Shown here one piece after another: positions 43,152 to 51,803 of a DNA stretch of 64,000 nt. Below the pieces are notes generated by a model. It saw only the letters and a list, made by a program, of their open reading frames with translations. It was not told the DNA's origin and searched no databases. The first letter of the stretch is position 1; each line of letters begins with the position of its first letter. The position numbers were made by a program, and so were the translations under genes. This stretch comes from Actinomadura sp. DC4 (GTDB taxonomy: Bacteria > Actinomycetota > Actinomycetes > Streptosporangiales > Streptosporangiaceae). Where the stretch lies: assembly GCF_030406325.1 (NCBI RefSeq), contig NZ_JAUEQY010000007.1:62001-126000 (forward strand), written 5' to 3'.

Positions 43152-43816
43152 AGCTCCCCCGCCCGGTATCCCGTGCCGCGAACGGTGCGCACGGCGCCCC
43201 GGCCGAGCTTCTGGCGGAGGTAGTGGATGTAGGTGTCGACGATGGAGTCGGACGTCGTGGTCTCAAAGACCCGGTTGCGCAGCTCGGTCCGGGTGAACAC
43301 CGCGCGGGGCCGGCTGGCGAGCACGCGCAGCAGCTCGAACTCCCGTGGGGACAGCTCGACCTCGCCACCGTCCGCCAGGCGCGCCCTCCGCAGGGCCAGG
43401 TCGATCTCCCCGGAGCCCAGCAGGAGGGTCCGCGTACGGTCGCGGTGGCGGCGGCGCAGCGCGCGGACGCGCGCCAGCAGCTCCTCGATCTCGAACGGTT
43501 TGACGAGGTAGTCCTCGGCGCCGGCGTCCAGCCCGGCGACCCTGTCGGCCACCTCGCCGAGGGCGGTCAGCACGAGGACGGGGGTGGCGACGCCCTTCCC
43601 GCGTATTCGCCGCAGCAGGTCGAGACCGTCCAGGTCGGGCAGGATCCGGTCGACGATCAGCACGTCGTACGACCGGCTGAGCGTCAGGTGCAGGGCCCGC
43701 TGTCCGTCGTACGCCACCTCGACGAGGTACCCCTCGCCGTCGAACAGGTCCTTCAGCATCCCGGCGATCTCGGTGTCGTCCTCCACGAGAAGCAGCCGGG
43801 GCGGCTGTGTGGTCAC
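43148..43816 (-). CDS. OmpR-family response regulator
   Basis: 222 residues from the GTG at 43816; an in-frame ATG at 43876 would add 20 residues with no receiver homology. The receiver domain has the acidic pocket LLVEDD, phospho-acceptor Asp in DVLIVDRILPDLDG, LVLTALG and the switch Lys in LVKPFE. The C-terminal winged helix is typical (ELSPREFELLRVLASRP, TYIHYLRQKLG, VRTVRGTGYRAG). It is co-transcribed with the downstream kinase. Confidence 0.93.
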   Translation of the reverse strand: MTTQPPRLLLVEDDTEIAGMLKDLFDGEGYLVEVAYDGQRALHLTLSRSYDVLIVDRILPDLDGLDLLRRIRGKGVATPVLVLTALGEVADRVAGLDAGAEDYLVKPFEIEELLARVRALRRRHRDRTRTLLLGSGEIDLALRRARLADGGEVELSPREFELLRVLASRPRAVFTRTELRNRVFETTTSDSIVDTYIHYLRQKLGRGAVRTVRGTGYRAGEL

Positions 43817-43884
43817 GCAGTCAGGATTCCACGTAAACCACCGCACGCGAGACACAAGCCTCAGCCCCGACAGCATCGGGCGGA

Positions 43885-44931
43885 TCAGACCGCGTTGAGC
43901 AGCCGGGACGGATTGACCGAGCTGGTCTCGTGCACCTGCTCGTCGCTCAGCCCGAAGGCGCGCATGTGCGCGCGGAGCAGCCGCGTCGCCTCGACGGTGT
44001 TGGGGAACAGCGGCTCGCCCGCGTCACTGGAAAGTGTCACGTGCTCCGTGCCGAGCGCCAGGATCGTCTCGCACATCCGCGCCGGGTCGACGCCGAGCAG
44101 CGGCGAGATCTCGTCGTAGGTGAAGTTCATCGTGACGCCCGCCGCGGTCAGCTCGCGCATCTGCTCCAGGCTCAGGTCGATGAACGGGCTGAACGGGTGG
44201 TCGATCACCGCCTTCGTGATGCCCAGCCGGCGTACCTCCTCCGCCATCGCGTAGATCTCCTCGTGCGTGGCGTGCGCGAACGAGATCATCACGTCGTGGT
44301 CGGCGGCGATCTCGAAGACCTCCCGGTACTCGGGCTTGAGCGCGCCGTGCTCGTCGATCGTGTACGCGCCGGCGCGCAGCGCCTCGTCCCACGGCAGCGG
44401 GTCACTCCACTCCCGCGAGTCGACGCCCCACCAGACCGGCAGGCCGCCGACCTTGTTCAGCGTGTTGGCGCTGCGGAAGACCGGCATCCACACGGCGGCG
44501 GCGCCGTCCTCGAGCGCCTTGCGCGCCGCCTCCGGCACCGTCATGCCGCGCGTGTCGGTCGCGATCCACCCCGACCACAGCCGTACGGGCTCGATCCCGG
44601 TCTCCTCGCACCACTCCGCGAGGTCCTCCTCGACCTGGCGTACGACGGCGGCGGCACCGAGCGCGTCGGGGCGGTTCATGCCGACGACGCTCTTGAACAG
44701 CAGGCCCTTCATCCCGCTCGCCGAGGCCAGTTTCGCGATCGCCAGCGCGTCCTGCTGGCCCTCGTGGGAGTGGCAGTGGATGTCGACCGCGCCCTCGACG
44801 CCGTACACGGCCGGCGGGACCAGGACCTCGCCGCGGTACCCCATCCGGGCCCGGTAGGAGGACAGGAACCGGTCATGCGGGGCGTTGTTCGCACGGCGCA
44901 GCCGTGCCTCGGCGAGGATCTCCTCATCCAT
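43885..44931 (-). CDS. DUF6282-type amidohydrolase-like protein
   Basis: 348 residues. The metal-binding start of a TIM-barrel hydrolase is visible (GAVDIHCHSHEGQQ near residue 48). Further candidate ligands are ISFAHATHEE, VIDHPFSPFIDL and LSSDAGEPLFPNTVEATR. The arrangement resembles the PHP/amidohydrolase-like DUF6282 family. Its ATG overlaps the P450 stop by 8 nt, so it is the last gene of the 17-codon ORF / FMN oxidase / P450 / DUF6282 operon. It may hydrolyse or isomerise the oxidised product; the function is not established for the family. Confidence 0.78.
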   Translation of the reverse strand: MDEEILAEARLRRANNAPHDRFLSSYRARMGYRGEVLVPPAVYGVEGAVDIHCHSHEGQQDALAIAKLASASGMKGLLFKSVVGMNRPDALGAAAVVRQVEEDLAEWCEETGIEPVRLWSGWIATDTRGMTVPEAARKALEDGAAAVWMPVFRSANTLNKVGGLPVWWGVDSREWSDPLPWDEALRAGAYTIDEHGALKPEYREVFEIAADHDVMISFAHATHEEIYAMAEEVRRLGITKAVIDHPFSPFIDLSLEQMRELTAAGVTMNFTYDEISPLLGVDPARMCETILALGTEHVTLSSDAGEPLFPNTVEATRLLRAHMRAFGLSDEQVHETSSVNPSRLLNAV

Positions 44932-46291
44932 CGGTCAGCTCTTCCTGTAGGCGTGTTTCACGGGTCTCGAAGTGGCGGCCGGCCAGCCGCAGCCGCCTCG
45001 CCTCCAGCACCATGTACGTGCCGCAGACGAGCTGGACCACGCTGCGCCAGACGTTCTCCCACCGGTCGCGCAGCCGCAGCAGCGTCAGCCGCACGCGGTG
45101 GCGGCGTGGGTCCGGGCGGGGGCCGAGCAGGCACGGGCCGCGGTTGGGGATCGAGCGGGTGTGCGCGGCGGAGGAGGCCAGCGTGAAGCGGCGCAGCGTC
45201 TCACGTACGACCGCGCGCATGGCGACCGGCGCGATGCCGCGCGCCGGGCAGGGGCGGTTGGCGGTGACGCCGAACGGGATGTGGTTCGCCTCCCGTACCG
45301 AGACGTGCTCCCACCGGCCGGGGTCGAAGCTCGCGGCGTTCTCGAAACCGGCGGAGTGGAAGTCGGCGTAGTTGAAGCAGAGCACGGAACCGGCCGGCAG
45401 CGTGGTCCGCTCGTCCACTACGATCTCCGCCGACGTGATCCGGTGCGCGATCCCGAACAGCGGGTAGCGGCGCATGCTCTCCTCGACCACCCGGTCGAGG
45501 TACGCCTCGTCGCCGGGGTCCGCGGCCAGTCTCCGCTGCAGCTCCGGGTGCTGCGCGATGGCCAGCAGCAGGTGCGTCATCGCCTCCGACATCTGCACCA
45601 CGGCCGTGTTGAAGAAGGTCCCCTGCAGGTAGAAGACGCGCTCGGCGGGCGACAGCCCCTCCGGCAGCGGGTGGCATACGTCGCCGAGCCGCGCGCGCAG
45701 GTAGGCCGTCAGGCGCTCGCGCCGGTCCATGTGCCGCAGCCCGCAGCCCTTCAGCGCCGTGACGACGTCGTCCGCGTTGCCGACGATCAGGTCGCGGGCC
45801 TCCGCCGGGCACGGCTCGCCGAAGACGAGCTCGTAGGAGAACTCGGCCCAGACCGGCATCATCAGGTCACGCAGCCGGACGAACCCGTGGCCGTTTTCGT
45901 CCAGCACGTGCGACGCGCAGCGGGCGGCGAGGGACGCGACGTCGGCCTTCGGCCGGGCCAGAATCCTGCGGGTGACGCGCGCGACCTCGTCGTACCGCTC
46001 GCCGGGCTCCAGGTGTTCCTGGTGCACCTCGGGACCGGGCGCCAGCCAGTACCAGAACAGGTCGGACAGGCCCGCTCCCTCGCTGCGCCCGTCGGCGGCC
46101 GGGTGGGAGTAGACCTCCTTGAAGCGGTCGACGCCGACCAGCTCGCCGGGGATCGGGATGCCCTCCTCGCCGTTGATCCGCGCGAAGAGGCGTACGCGCA
46201 GCCCGACGACGAGCCGCGGCAGCCAGTACGGCAGGCAGACGAGCGCCGTGGCGGCACCCGTCGCCACGGCCGCTCCCGCCGCGATCAGCAC
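44924..46291 (-). CDS. Membrane-anchored cytochrome P450 lacking the I-helix acid-alcohol pair
   Basis: 455 residues from the GTG at 46291, overlapping the FMN oxidase stop by 7 nt. The N-terminal hydrophobic helix (residues 1-25) is unusual for bacterial P450s. The ExxR motif is EESMRR. The heme loop is FGVTANRPCPARGIAP, with the thiolate Cys. In the I-helix region the sequence reads FFNTAVVQMSEAMTHLL, so the usual A/G-G-x-D/E-T oxygen-activation motif is absent. There is no ferredoxin gene in the operon. Peroxide-driven or isomerase-type chemistry is possible. The upstream FMN oxidase could supply H2O2. Confidence 0.85.
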   Translation of the reverse strand: MLIAAGAAVATGAATALVCLPYWLPRLVVGLRVRLFARINGEEGIPIPGELVGVDRFKEVYSHPAADGRSEGAGLSDLFWYWLAPGPEVHQEHLEPGERYDEVARVTRRILARPKADVASLAARCASHVLDENGHGFVRLRDLMMPVWAEFSYELVFGEPCPAEARDLIVGNADDVVTALKGCGLRHMDRRERLTAYLRARLGDVCHPLPEGLSPAERVFYLQGTFFNTAVVQMSEAMTHLLLAIAQHPELQRRLAADPGDEAYLDRVVEESMRRYPLFGIAHRITSAEIVVDERTTLPAGSVLCFNYADFHSAGFENAASFDPGRWEHVSVREANHIPFGVTANRPCPARGIAPVAMRAVVRETLRRFTLASSAAHTRSIPNRGPCLLGPRPDPRRHRVRLTLLRLRDRWENVWRSVVQLVCGTYMVLEARRLRLAGRHFETRETRLQEELTDG

Positions 46292-47370
46292 CGCGCGGCC
46301 TGCACGAGGTCGCGGCCGAGCGAGCGCGGCGAGTCGGCGCCGCAGAGAGTGAGGGCGTTCTCCAGCTCTCGCCGCAGCAGCCGCAGGACCGCGGTCACGC
46401 CGTCCTCCCCCGCCGCGGCCAGGCCCCAGACCGCCGGGCGGCCGATCGCGACCGCGTTCGCGCCGAGCGCGAGGGCCTTCACGACGTCGGTGCCGCGCCG
46501 TACGCCGCTGTCGAGCAGGACCGGCACGCGGCGGTCGACGGCGTCGGCGATCAGGGGGAGCCGGTCGATCGTCGGGGGCGTGGTGTCGAGCTGCCTCCCG
46601 CCGTGGTTGGAGACGATGAGCGCGTCGACCCCGCGCTCGACCGCGAGCCGGGCGTCCTCGGGGTGCAGCACGCCCTTGAGCACGATCGGCAGGTCGGTGA
46701 TCTCCCGCAGCCGGTCCAGATGGGTCCACGAGATCTCCGGCGACAGCACGACCTGCCGTACGCTGCCCGGCTCGTCCGCGCCGGTGAGACCCTGCAGGTT
46801 CTCGCACCGGATGCCCGGCGGCAGGTCGTGGAAGTCGTTGCGGTCCCCGCGCTCGTTGCGGCCGAGGGCCGGCGAGTCCACGGTGACCACGAGCGCGCCG
46901 CAGCCGGCCGACTCCGCCCGCCGTACGATCGCCTCGGTGATGGCCAGGTCCGGCTGCACGTAGAGCTGGAACCACAGGGAGGGGTCGGGCGCGACCTTGC
47001 GCGCCTCCGCCGCGACGTCCTCGATCGCGACGGTCGAGAGCATCGCCGCGATGAGGGTGACCCCCGCCTTGGCGGCGGCCCGCGCCGTCTCGCGCTCCCC
47101 GTCGGGGTGCGCCAGCCGGTGGAACGCCGTCGGCGCCAGCATGATCGGCATCGACGTCTCGTCGCCGAGCAGGGTGACGCCGAGCCGGGGCGGCGCCACG
47201 CCGCGCAGGATCCGCGGCACGAGGGTGAGCCGGGTGAAGGCGGCCTCGTTGGCGCGCACGGTGACCTCGTCCTGGGCGCCGGAGGCGAAGTAGTCATAGA
47301 AGACGGGGTCAAGGCGTTCGCGGGCGAGGGCCTCGAACTCACGGATGTTGACCGGTTCGTGGTCGGCCAT
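46285..47370 (-). CDS. FMN-dependent alpha-hydroxy-acid oxidase/dehydrogenase
   Basis: 361 residues. The fold is that of lactate oxidase, glycolate oxidase and MftD: YDYFASGAQDEVTVRANEAAFTRL, PIMLAPTAFHRLAHPDGE, WFQLYVQPD, the catalytic Lys in IVLKGVLHPEDA, and the active-site His-Arg pair in SNHGGRQLD. There is no ribosome-binding site in front of its ATG. It starts 1 nt after the stop of a 17-codon ORF that does have one, so translation is probably coupled. It oxidises a 2-hydroxy acid or a related group, producing H2O2 if it is an oxidase. Confidence 0.9.
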   Translation of the reverse strand: MADHEPVNIREFEALARERLDPVFYDYFASGAQDEVTVRANEAAFTRLTLVPRILRGVAPPRLGVTLLGDETSMPIMLAPTAFHRLAHPDGERETARAAAKAGVTLIAAMLSTVAIEDVAAEARKVAPDPSLWFQLYVQPDLAITEAIVRRAESAGCGALVVTVDSPALGRNERGDRNDFHDLPPGIRCENLQGLTGADEPGSVRQVVLSPEISWTHLDRLREITDLPIVLKGVLHPEDARLAVERGVDALIVSNHGGRQLDTTPPTIDRLPLIADAVDRRVPVLLDSGVRRGTDVVKALALGANAVAIGRPAVWGLAAAGEDGVTAVLRLLRRELENALTLCGADSPRSLGRDLVQAARC

Positions 47371-47371
47371 G

Positions 47372-47425
47372 TCAGGCCGTGACCTGGTCGGTGCCGACGA
47401 CCGGCTGAATGCGGGCTCCGTCCAT
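47372..47425 (-). CDS. Tiny 17-codon ORF coupled to the FMN oxidase gene
   Basis: The ORF encodes MDGARIQPVVGTDQVTA. It has an ideal ribosome-binding site (AAAGGAG, 8 nt before the ATG), and its stop is 1 nt from the FMN oxidase ATG (TGACATG), which itself lacks one. This arrangement argues that it is translated. It may be a leader peptide for translational coupling or attenuation, or a very small RiPP-type precursor acted on by the FMN enzyme and P450. It has no MftA-like VY end, no Cys and no aromatic residues. I recognise no family. Confidence 0.6.
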   Translation of the reverse strand: MDGARIQPVVGTDQVTA

Positions 47426-47620
47426 CGCGCGATCTCCTTTACCGGCTCGCTGACCGTGACCCGCACGACGGTAGGCCGGGTTTCTCAGAGAGGCTCTAAG
47501 GAAGCCGGGGCGGCCGGACGCCGTTATGAAGTGCGGATTCACCGCGAATTCGCAGGTCAGAATCGCCGGTGCCATTCCGGCGCCGCGTGCGTCTTTTTGA
47601 TTTCGAAGCGAGCATGACTC

Positions 47621-47650
47621 TTGGTGTTTCCTCCGCGCCGCTCCTACGCT
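47621..47650 (+). promoter_or_regulatory. Possible promoter for the amino-acid ABC transporter
   Basis: TTGGTG (47621-47626), 18 nt, TACGCT (47645-47650), about 100 nt before the transporter start, in the 325-nt divergent region (47426-47750). The region has no other gene. The match to consensus is moderate. Confidence 0.35.
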
Positions 47651-47750
47651 CTCCGCCATGCGATCCGCACTGATCAGCCGCGCGCCGCCGCCGCCTGGAT
47701 AAAGGTGATTGTTCAACCACTTTTCCGCTCACTGAGGTCAGGAGATATCG

Positions 47751-48725
47751 ATGAGCCATTCACTCACCACGCGCCGCGGGCGGCCGGTCGTGCTCGGCGT
47801 CGCCGTCGCGGCGATGCTCGCGTTCACGGGCGCGTGCGCCAACTCCAAGGACAACGGGCTGCCCGGTGGCGGCTCGGGCGCCACCGGCGACGGCGCGAAG
47901 GCGTACGACTCGATCATCACGGGTTCCCCGGTCGCCGACGCGGGCGCCATCCCCGCGGGCTCGTGGGCGGACAAGATCAAGCAGCGCGGCTACCTGCGGG
48001 TCGGCGGTACCGACGCCGGTCCGCTGTTCTCCATCAAGGACCCGGTCACCGGGCGGCTCACCGGTTTCGACGCGGGCCTGTCGCAGATGCTGGCGCATTA
48101 CATCACCGGCGGCAAGGACATTCCGAAGCTGACCAAACTGACGATCACAACGGTCGACACGCGCGAGAAGCTCATCCAGAACAACAGCGTCGACGCCGTC
48201 TTCGCGACGTACACGATCACGCCGGAGCGGGCCAAGAAGGTCGCCTTCGCGGGCCCGTACTACGAGTCCGGCGACGCGATCATGGTGAAGAAGGGCAACA
48301 CCGCGATCAGCCAGGTCTCCGACCTCAACGGAAAGACCGTCGCGACGGAGAGCAACTCGACGGCGGCCCTGTCGCTGAAGAAGTTCGCGCCCAAGGCCAA
48401 GGTGCTGCTGTTCACCGAGGACGCGCAGTGCGTCGCCGCCGTCCAGCAGGGCCGCGCGGACGCGTACGTGCTCGACCAGGGCATCCTCATCAGCGACGCG
48501 AGCACCAACAAGGCGGTCAGCGTCGTCGGCCAGCCCTTCACCAAGGAGCCGTACGGCATCGGTGTGCCGCACGACGACGCGGCGGCGAAGAAGTTCGTCG
48601 ACGACTGGCTGACCAAGATCTACGCCGACGGCTCGTGGGCCAAGCTCTGGAAGGCCACGATCGGCACCATCGTCAGCGGTGACGCGCCCAAGCCGCCGGC
48701 CATCGGTTCCGCCGAAGGCTCCTGA
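47751..48725 (+). CDS. Polar amino-acid ABC transporter substrate-binding lipoprotein
   Basis: 324 residues; AGGAG lies 8 nt upstream of the ATG. The lipoprotein signal has an RRGR region, a hydrophobic stretch and the lipobox FTGAC (Cys about residue 28). The SBP family 3 core follows: GYLRVGGTDAGPLFSIKDP, LTGFDAGLSQMLAHYI, DAVFATYTITPERAKKVAFAGPYYESGDAIMV, GKTVATESNSTAAL and EPYGIGVPHDD. It resembles GluB-type glutamate-binding proteins. It is followed at 8 nt by the first permease. The ligand is likely an acidic or polar amino acid. Confidence 0.92.
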   Translation: MSHSLTTRRGRPVVLGVAVAAMLAFTGACANSKDNGLPGGGSGATGDGAKAYDSIITGSPVADAGAIPAGSWADKIKQRGYLRVGGTDAGPLFSIKDPVTGRLTGFDAGLSQMLAHYITGGKDIPKLTKLTITTVDTREKLIQNNSVDAVFATYTITPERAKKVAFAGPYYESGDAIMVKKGNTAISQVSDLNGKTVATESNSTAALSLKKFAPKAKVLLFTEDAQCVAAVQQGRADAYVLDQGILISDASTNKAVSVVGQPFTKEPYGIGVPHDDAAAKKFVDDWLTKIYADGSWAKLWKATIGTIVSGDAPKPPAIGSAEGS

Positions 48726-48733
48726 GGCCCGTC

Positions 48734-49378
48734 ATGCACATCATCCTGTCCCACAGCGGCGATCTGCTGGCCGGGTTCGGAGTGACCATCGAGCTCACTC
48801 TGCTGGGCTTCGCCGGCGCGGTGATCCTTGGAACGTTCCTCGCGATCTTCAGGGTCGTACCGGTCGCGCCGCTGCGCGTGGCCGGCGCGATCTACGTGGA
48901 GTTCTTCCGTAACATCCCGCTGCTCGCGCTGCTCATCCTGGTGATCTTCGGCCTGCCCGACGTCGGCGTGACCTACTCGCTGTTCGTGTCCGCCACGATC
49001 TGCCTGGCGCTGTCCGGGGCCGCGTTCGTCTGCGAGGCGATGCGGGCCGGCATCAACACCGTGCCGGTGGGGCAGGCCGAGGCCGCCAGGGCGATCGGGC
49101 TGACCTTCGTGCAGTCGCTGCGTCACGTGATCCTTCCGCAGGCGTTCCGCACGATGGTCCAGCCGCTGGTGAACGTCTTCATCGGCGTCGCGCTCAGCTC
49201 GTCCCTGGCGGCCGCGGTGGGCGTCAGCGAGCTGACGAACCGCACCCAGCAGCTGAACCTGAGGTACGCCGAGGCCGTCGGGTCGTTCCTGGTGGCCGGG
49301 GTCCTCTACCTCCTGCTCGCCCTGACCGGCGGCGGCGTCGGCGGCTGGCTCGAACGACGGCTGGCGATCCGCCGATGA
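48734..49378 (+). CDS. Amino-acid ABC transporter permease (first)
   Basis: 214 residues with five membrane segments. HisM/GluC-type features: LLAGFGVTIELTLLGFAGAVILGTFLAIF, VEFFRNIPLLALLIL, EAMRAGINTVPVGQAEAARAIGLTFVQSLRHVILPQAFR (the EAA-like loop). Its stop overlaps the next start (ATGA), so the two permeases are made together. It forms half of the heterodimeric channel for the amino acid captured by the upstream lipoprotein. Confidence 0.93.
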   Translation: MHIILSHSGDLLAGFGVTIELTLLGFAGAVILGTFLAIFRVVPVAPLRVAGAIYVEFFRNIPLLALLILVIFGLPDVGVTYSLFVSATICLALSGAAFVCEAMRAGINTVPVGQAEAARAIGLTFVQSLRHVILPQAFRTMVQPLVNVFIGVALSSSLAAAVGVSELTNRTQQLNLRYAEAVGSFLVAGVLYLLLALTGGGVGGWLERRLAIRR

Positions 49379-50253
49379 CCGTCAACCGCGTCCTCTTCGA
49401 CGCGCCGGGGCCGAAGGCGCGGCGGCGTACGCGCTACGCGACCGTCGTCGCGGTCATCGCCATCGCGGCGGTCATCGCGCTCGCGCTGAGACAGTTCGGC
49501 GACAACGGCCAGCTCGCGGGCGACCGCTGGCAGCCGTTCGCGCAGATCGGCTACATCAAGTTCCTGTGGACCGGCCTCCAGGGGACGCTGAAGGCCACCG
49601 CCATGTGCGCGGTCCTGGCGTTTCCTCTCGGCGCGCTCCTCGCGCTGCTGCGGCTGGCGCGCAACCGGGTCACGCGTTACCTCGCGACGGCCTACATCGA
49701 GCTGTTCCGCGCCGTGCCGCTGCTTCTGCTGATCTATGTGTTCCTCCTGGCGCTGCCGCCGGAGGGGATCAACCTGCCGATCTTCTGGAAGCTCGTCGTC
49801 CCGATCACGATGGTCGCCTCCGCGATCCTCGCCGAGGTGTTCCGCGCCGGGATCCTCGCCCTGGACCGCGGCCAGTCCGAGGCCGCCTCGGCGATCGGGC
49901 TGACCTACTGGCAGTCGATGCGGATCGTCGTGCTCCCGCAGGCCGTACGGCTCGTGGTCCCGACGCTGGTCGCGCAGCTCGTCAGCCTGCTGAAGGACAG
50001 CACGCTGGGCTACGTCGTCAGCTACCCGGAGCTGATGAAGCAGGGCAACAACCTGACCGTCTACACCCACCTGCTCGTGCAGACCTACATCGTGATCGCC
50101 GTGGTCTACGTACTGATCAACTTCGCGCTCTCGCAGCTGGCCTCCGCCCTCGAACGGCGGATGCGGCGGGCGCGCAAGTCCGTACGCGGCGTCGACGTCC
50201 TGGAGGAGGTGACCGGCGGAGAGGAACGTCCCTCGGCGACGCTCCTGCACTGA
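49375..50253 (+). CDS. Amino-acid ABC transporter permease (second)
   Basis: 292 residues, GluD-like. The N-terminal membrane helix (about 20-40) is preceded by a basic RRRTR segment. The core shows LWTGLQGTLKATAMCAVLAFPLGALLALLR, IELFRAVPLLLLIYVFLLALP and the EAA-like loop RGQSEAASAIGLTYWQSMRIVVLPQAVR. It overlaps the first permease by 4 nt. No ATPase gene follows: the next gene is an unrelated hydrolase. The transporter must use an ATPase encoded elsewhere. Confidence 0.93.
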   Translation: MTVNRVLFDAPGPKARRRTRYATVVAVIAIAAVIALALRQFGDNGQLAGDRWQPFAQIGYIKFLWTGLQGTLKATAMCAVLAFPLGALLALLRLARNRVTRYLATAYIELFRAVPLLLLIYVFLLALPPEGINLPIFWKLVVPITMVASAILAEVFRAGILALDRGQSEAASAIGLTYWQSMRIVVLPQAVRLVVPTLVAQLVSLLKDSTLGYVVSYPELMKQGNNLTVYTHLLVQTYIVIAVVYVLINFALSQLASALERRMRRARKSVRGVDVLEEVTGGEERPSATLLH

Positions 50254-50371
50254 GCCCCCCGATCACCCTGCGCCGGCCGGACATGGAAACCCGCGATCAT
50301 GGGCAGCTAGTCATGGTCATGTCCGGTGACCGGCCGGCGCGGTCCGGTCCATGACCTCGGGGGAGCTCCGG

Positions 50372-51562
50372 ATGACGGCCCGAATCACGCGGCGAGGTCT
50401 GCTGCGTCGCCTTGGGGCGGCGACCGGCGGCGGCATGCTCGCACCGGCACGCTCGTTCGCGGACACGCGCGCCTCCTGCGCGGAGCTCCCGCCACCGCCC
50501 GTCGCGCCGGTCGACCCGAAGGCCGCCGCGCGCCACGGCATCGCCTACAAGGCGATGCCGCGCGAGGTCGTGGGCGTCGACGTCGAGTCCCTGATCACCG
50601 TCAACAGCGCCGCCGACGTGGCGTCGAAACGCGCCGGGCTCATCGCTTATGTGTGGAAGAGCCCACGCCTTCCCGACGGCTCTCCGCGCGTCGAACACGG
50701 CGTCTCGGCGCCGCCGCTGGCAGGGCTCTCTTCCGCGGCCCGGATCGACGCGCTGATCGTTCCTCTGAAATATGAAATGACGTCGCGGGTATTTCACGTA
50801 CTGGCCCGGCGGCCGAACGGGCGGCTGGCGCTCTATCACAATGGGCACAACGAGCCGGCCGCCACGATGCTGCGTACGGTCGACGGTCTGCTCGGACGTG
50901 GCTACTCCGTACTGGTCTTCGCCATGCCCTTCATGCACTGGAACGCCCAGCCGATCGCCGACCCGGCCGTCCCGGGAAAATCGGTCACGATCACTTCGCA
51001 CGACGCGCTCGTCCGCTGGGAGTCGCCGAGTTTCTCCGCCCTGACGTTCTTCCTCGAGCCCGTCGCGGTCGCGCTCAACTACGCCATCGCGACCTACCGC
51101 CCGTCCTCGGTGCAGATGATCGGCCTGTCCGGCGGAGGGTGGACGACGACCGTGTACGCCGCCATCGATCCCCGGATCACCCGGAGCTATCCGGCGGCCG
51201 GCAGTCTCCCCTTCCACCTGCGGCCCGCCTCGCTCAACGTGACCTCTTCGGTCGGCGACTGGGAGCAGCGCAGGGACACGCTGCCCGGCTTCTACGGCAT
51301 CGCCGAGTACCTCGATCTGTACGTCATGGCCGCGGCGGAGCGCCGCCGGCGTCAGCTGCAGGTCCTCAACCGTTTCGACCCCTGCTGTTTCAGCGGCGTC
51401 GGCCATCGCGACTACGCCGCCGTGGTCAGCCACCGCACCGGCGTCATCGGCCAGGGCTCCTGGGACGTCCTGGAGGACGCCACCCACGACGAGCACACGA
51501 TCTCGCCCTACGCGCTGTCCGTGATCCTGCACGACCTCGATGTTCACCGCGACGGCCTCTGA
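50372..51562 (+). CDS. Tat-exported alpha/beta-hydrolase-like protein
   Basis: 396 residues from the ATG at 50372 (GGGGAG about 8 nt upstream); an ATG at 50351 is possible. The N-terminus is a twin-arginine signal: ARITRRGLLRRLGAATGGGMLAPARSFA. The core has ALYHNGHNEPAATML, a nucleophile elbow GLSGGGW (Ser about residue 252), and later histidines in GVGHRDYAAV and THDEHTI that could complete a triad. The shape suggests a secreted esterase or depolymerase. I do not recognise a specific family. It is a single gene. Confidence 0.75.
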   Translation: MTARITRRGLLRRLGAATGGGMLAPARSFADTRASCAELPPPPVAPVDPKAAARHGIAYKAMPREVVGVDVESLITVNSAADVASKRAGLIAYVWKSPRLPDGSPRVEHGVSAPPLAGLSSAARIDALIVPLKYEMTSRVFHVLARRPNGRLALYHNGHNEPAATMLRTVDGLLGRGYSVLVFAMPFMHWNAQPIADPAVPGKSVTITSHDALVRWESPSFSALTFFLEPVAVALNYAIATYRPSSVQMIGLSGGGWTTTVYAAIDPRITRSYPAAGSLPFHLRPASLNVTSSVGDWEQRRDTLPGFYGIAEYLDLYVMAAAERRRRQLQVLNRFDPCCFSGVGHRDYAAVVSHRTGVIGQGSWDVLEDATHDEHTISPYALSVILHDLDVHRDGL

Positions 51563-51803
51563 ATCAGGCGGGCTTCGCCCCGCGGAACGAGTTGGACCGG
51601 AGCGGACGAGATCCACGTCGCGCACGGGCTGAGCGCCGGCGTTCCACGGCGTCGTCACCGCCCCGGCCGCCCGGCCGTGCCCGGGTTCCGCGCCTACATG
51701 ACCGTCGAGCCGCGCGGGACCTTGTGCCAGGGAGGACGCGCCGCCGCCATAGGCGGTCGGGGTGCTCGGTCCAGACCTTCGTCCTCGACGTCGTGGTCCG
51801 CCT

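Noticed and set aside
46285-47425. A complete mycofactocin cluster
   Set aside because: The FMN enzyme resembles MftD, but there is no radical SAM (MftC), MftB or glycosyltransferase, and the tiny ORF lacks the VY end of MftA.
47372-47716. 114-codon version of the 17-codon ORF
   Set aside because: The upstream part has no ribosome-binding site and no conserved look. The internal ATG at 47425 has an ideal AAAGGAG, so only the short form is kept.
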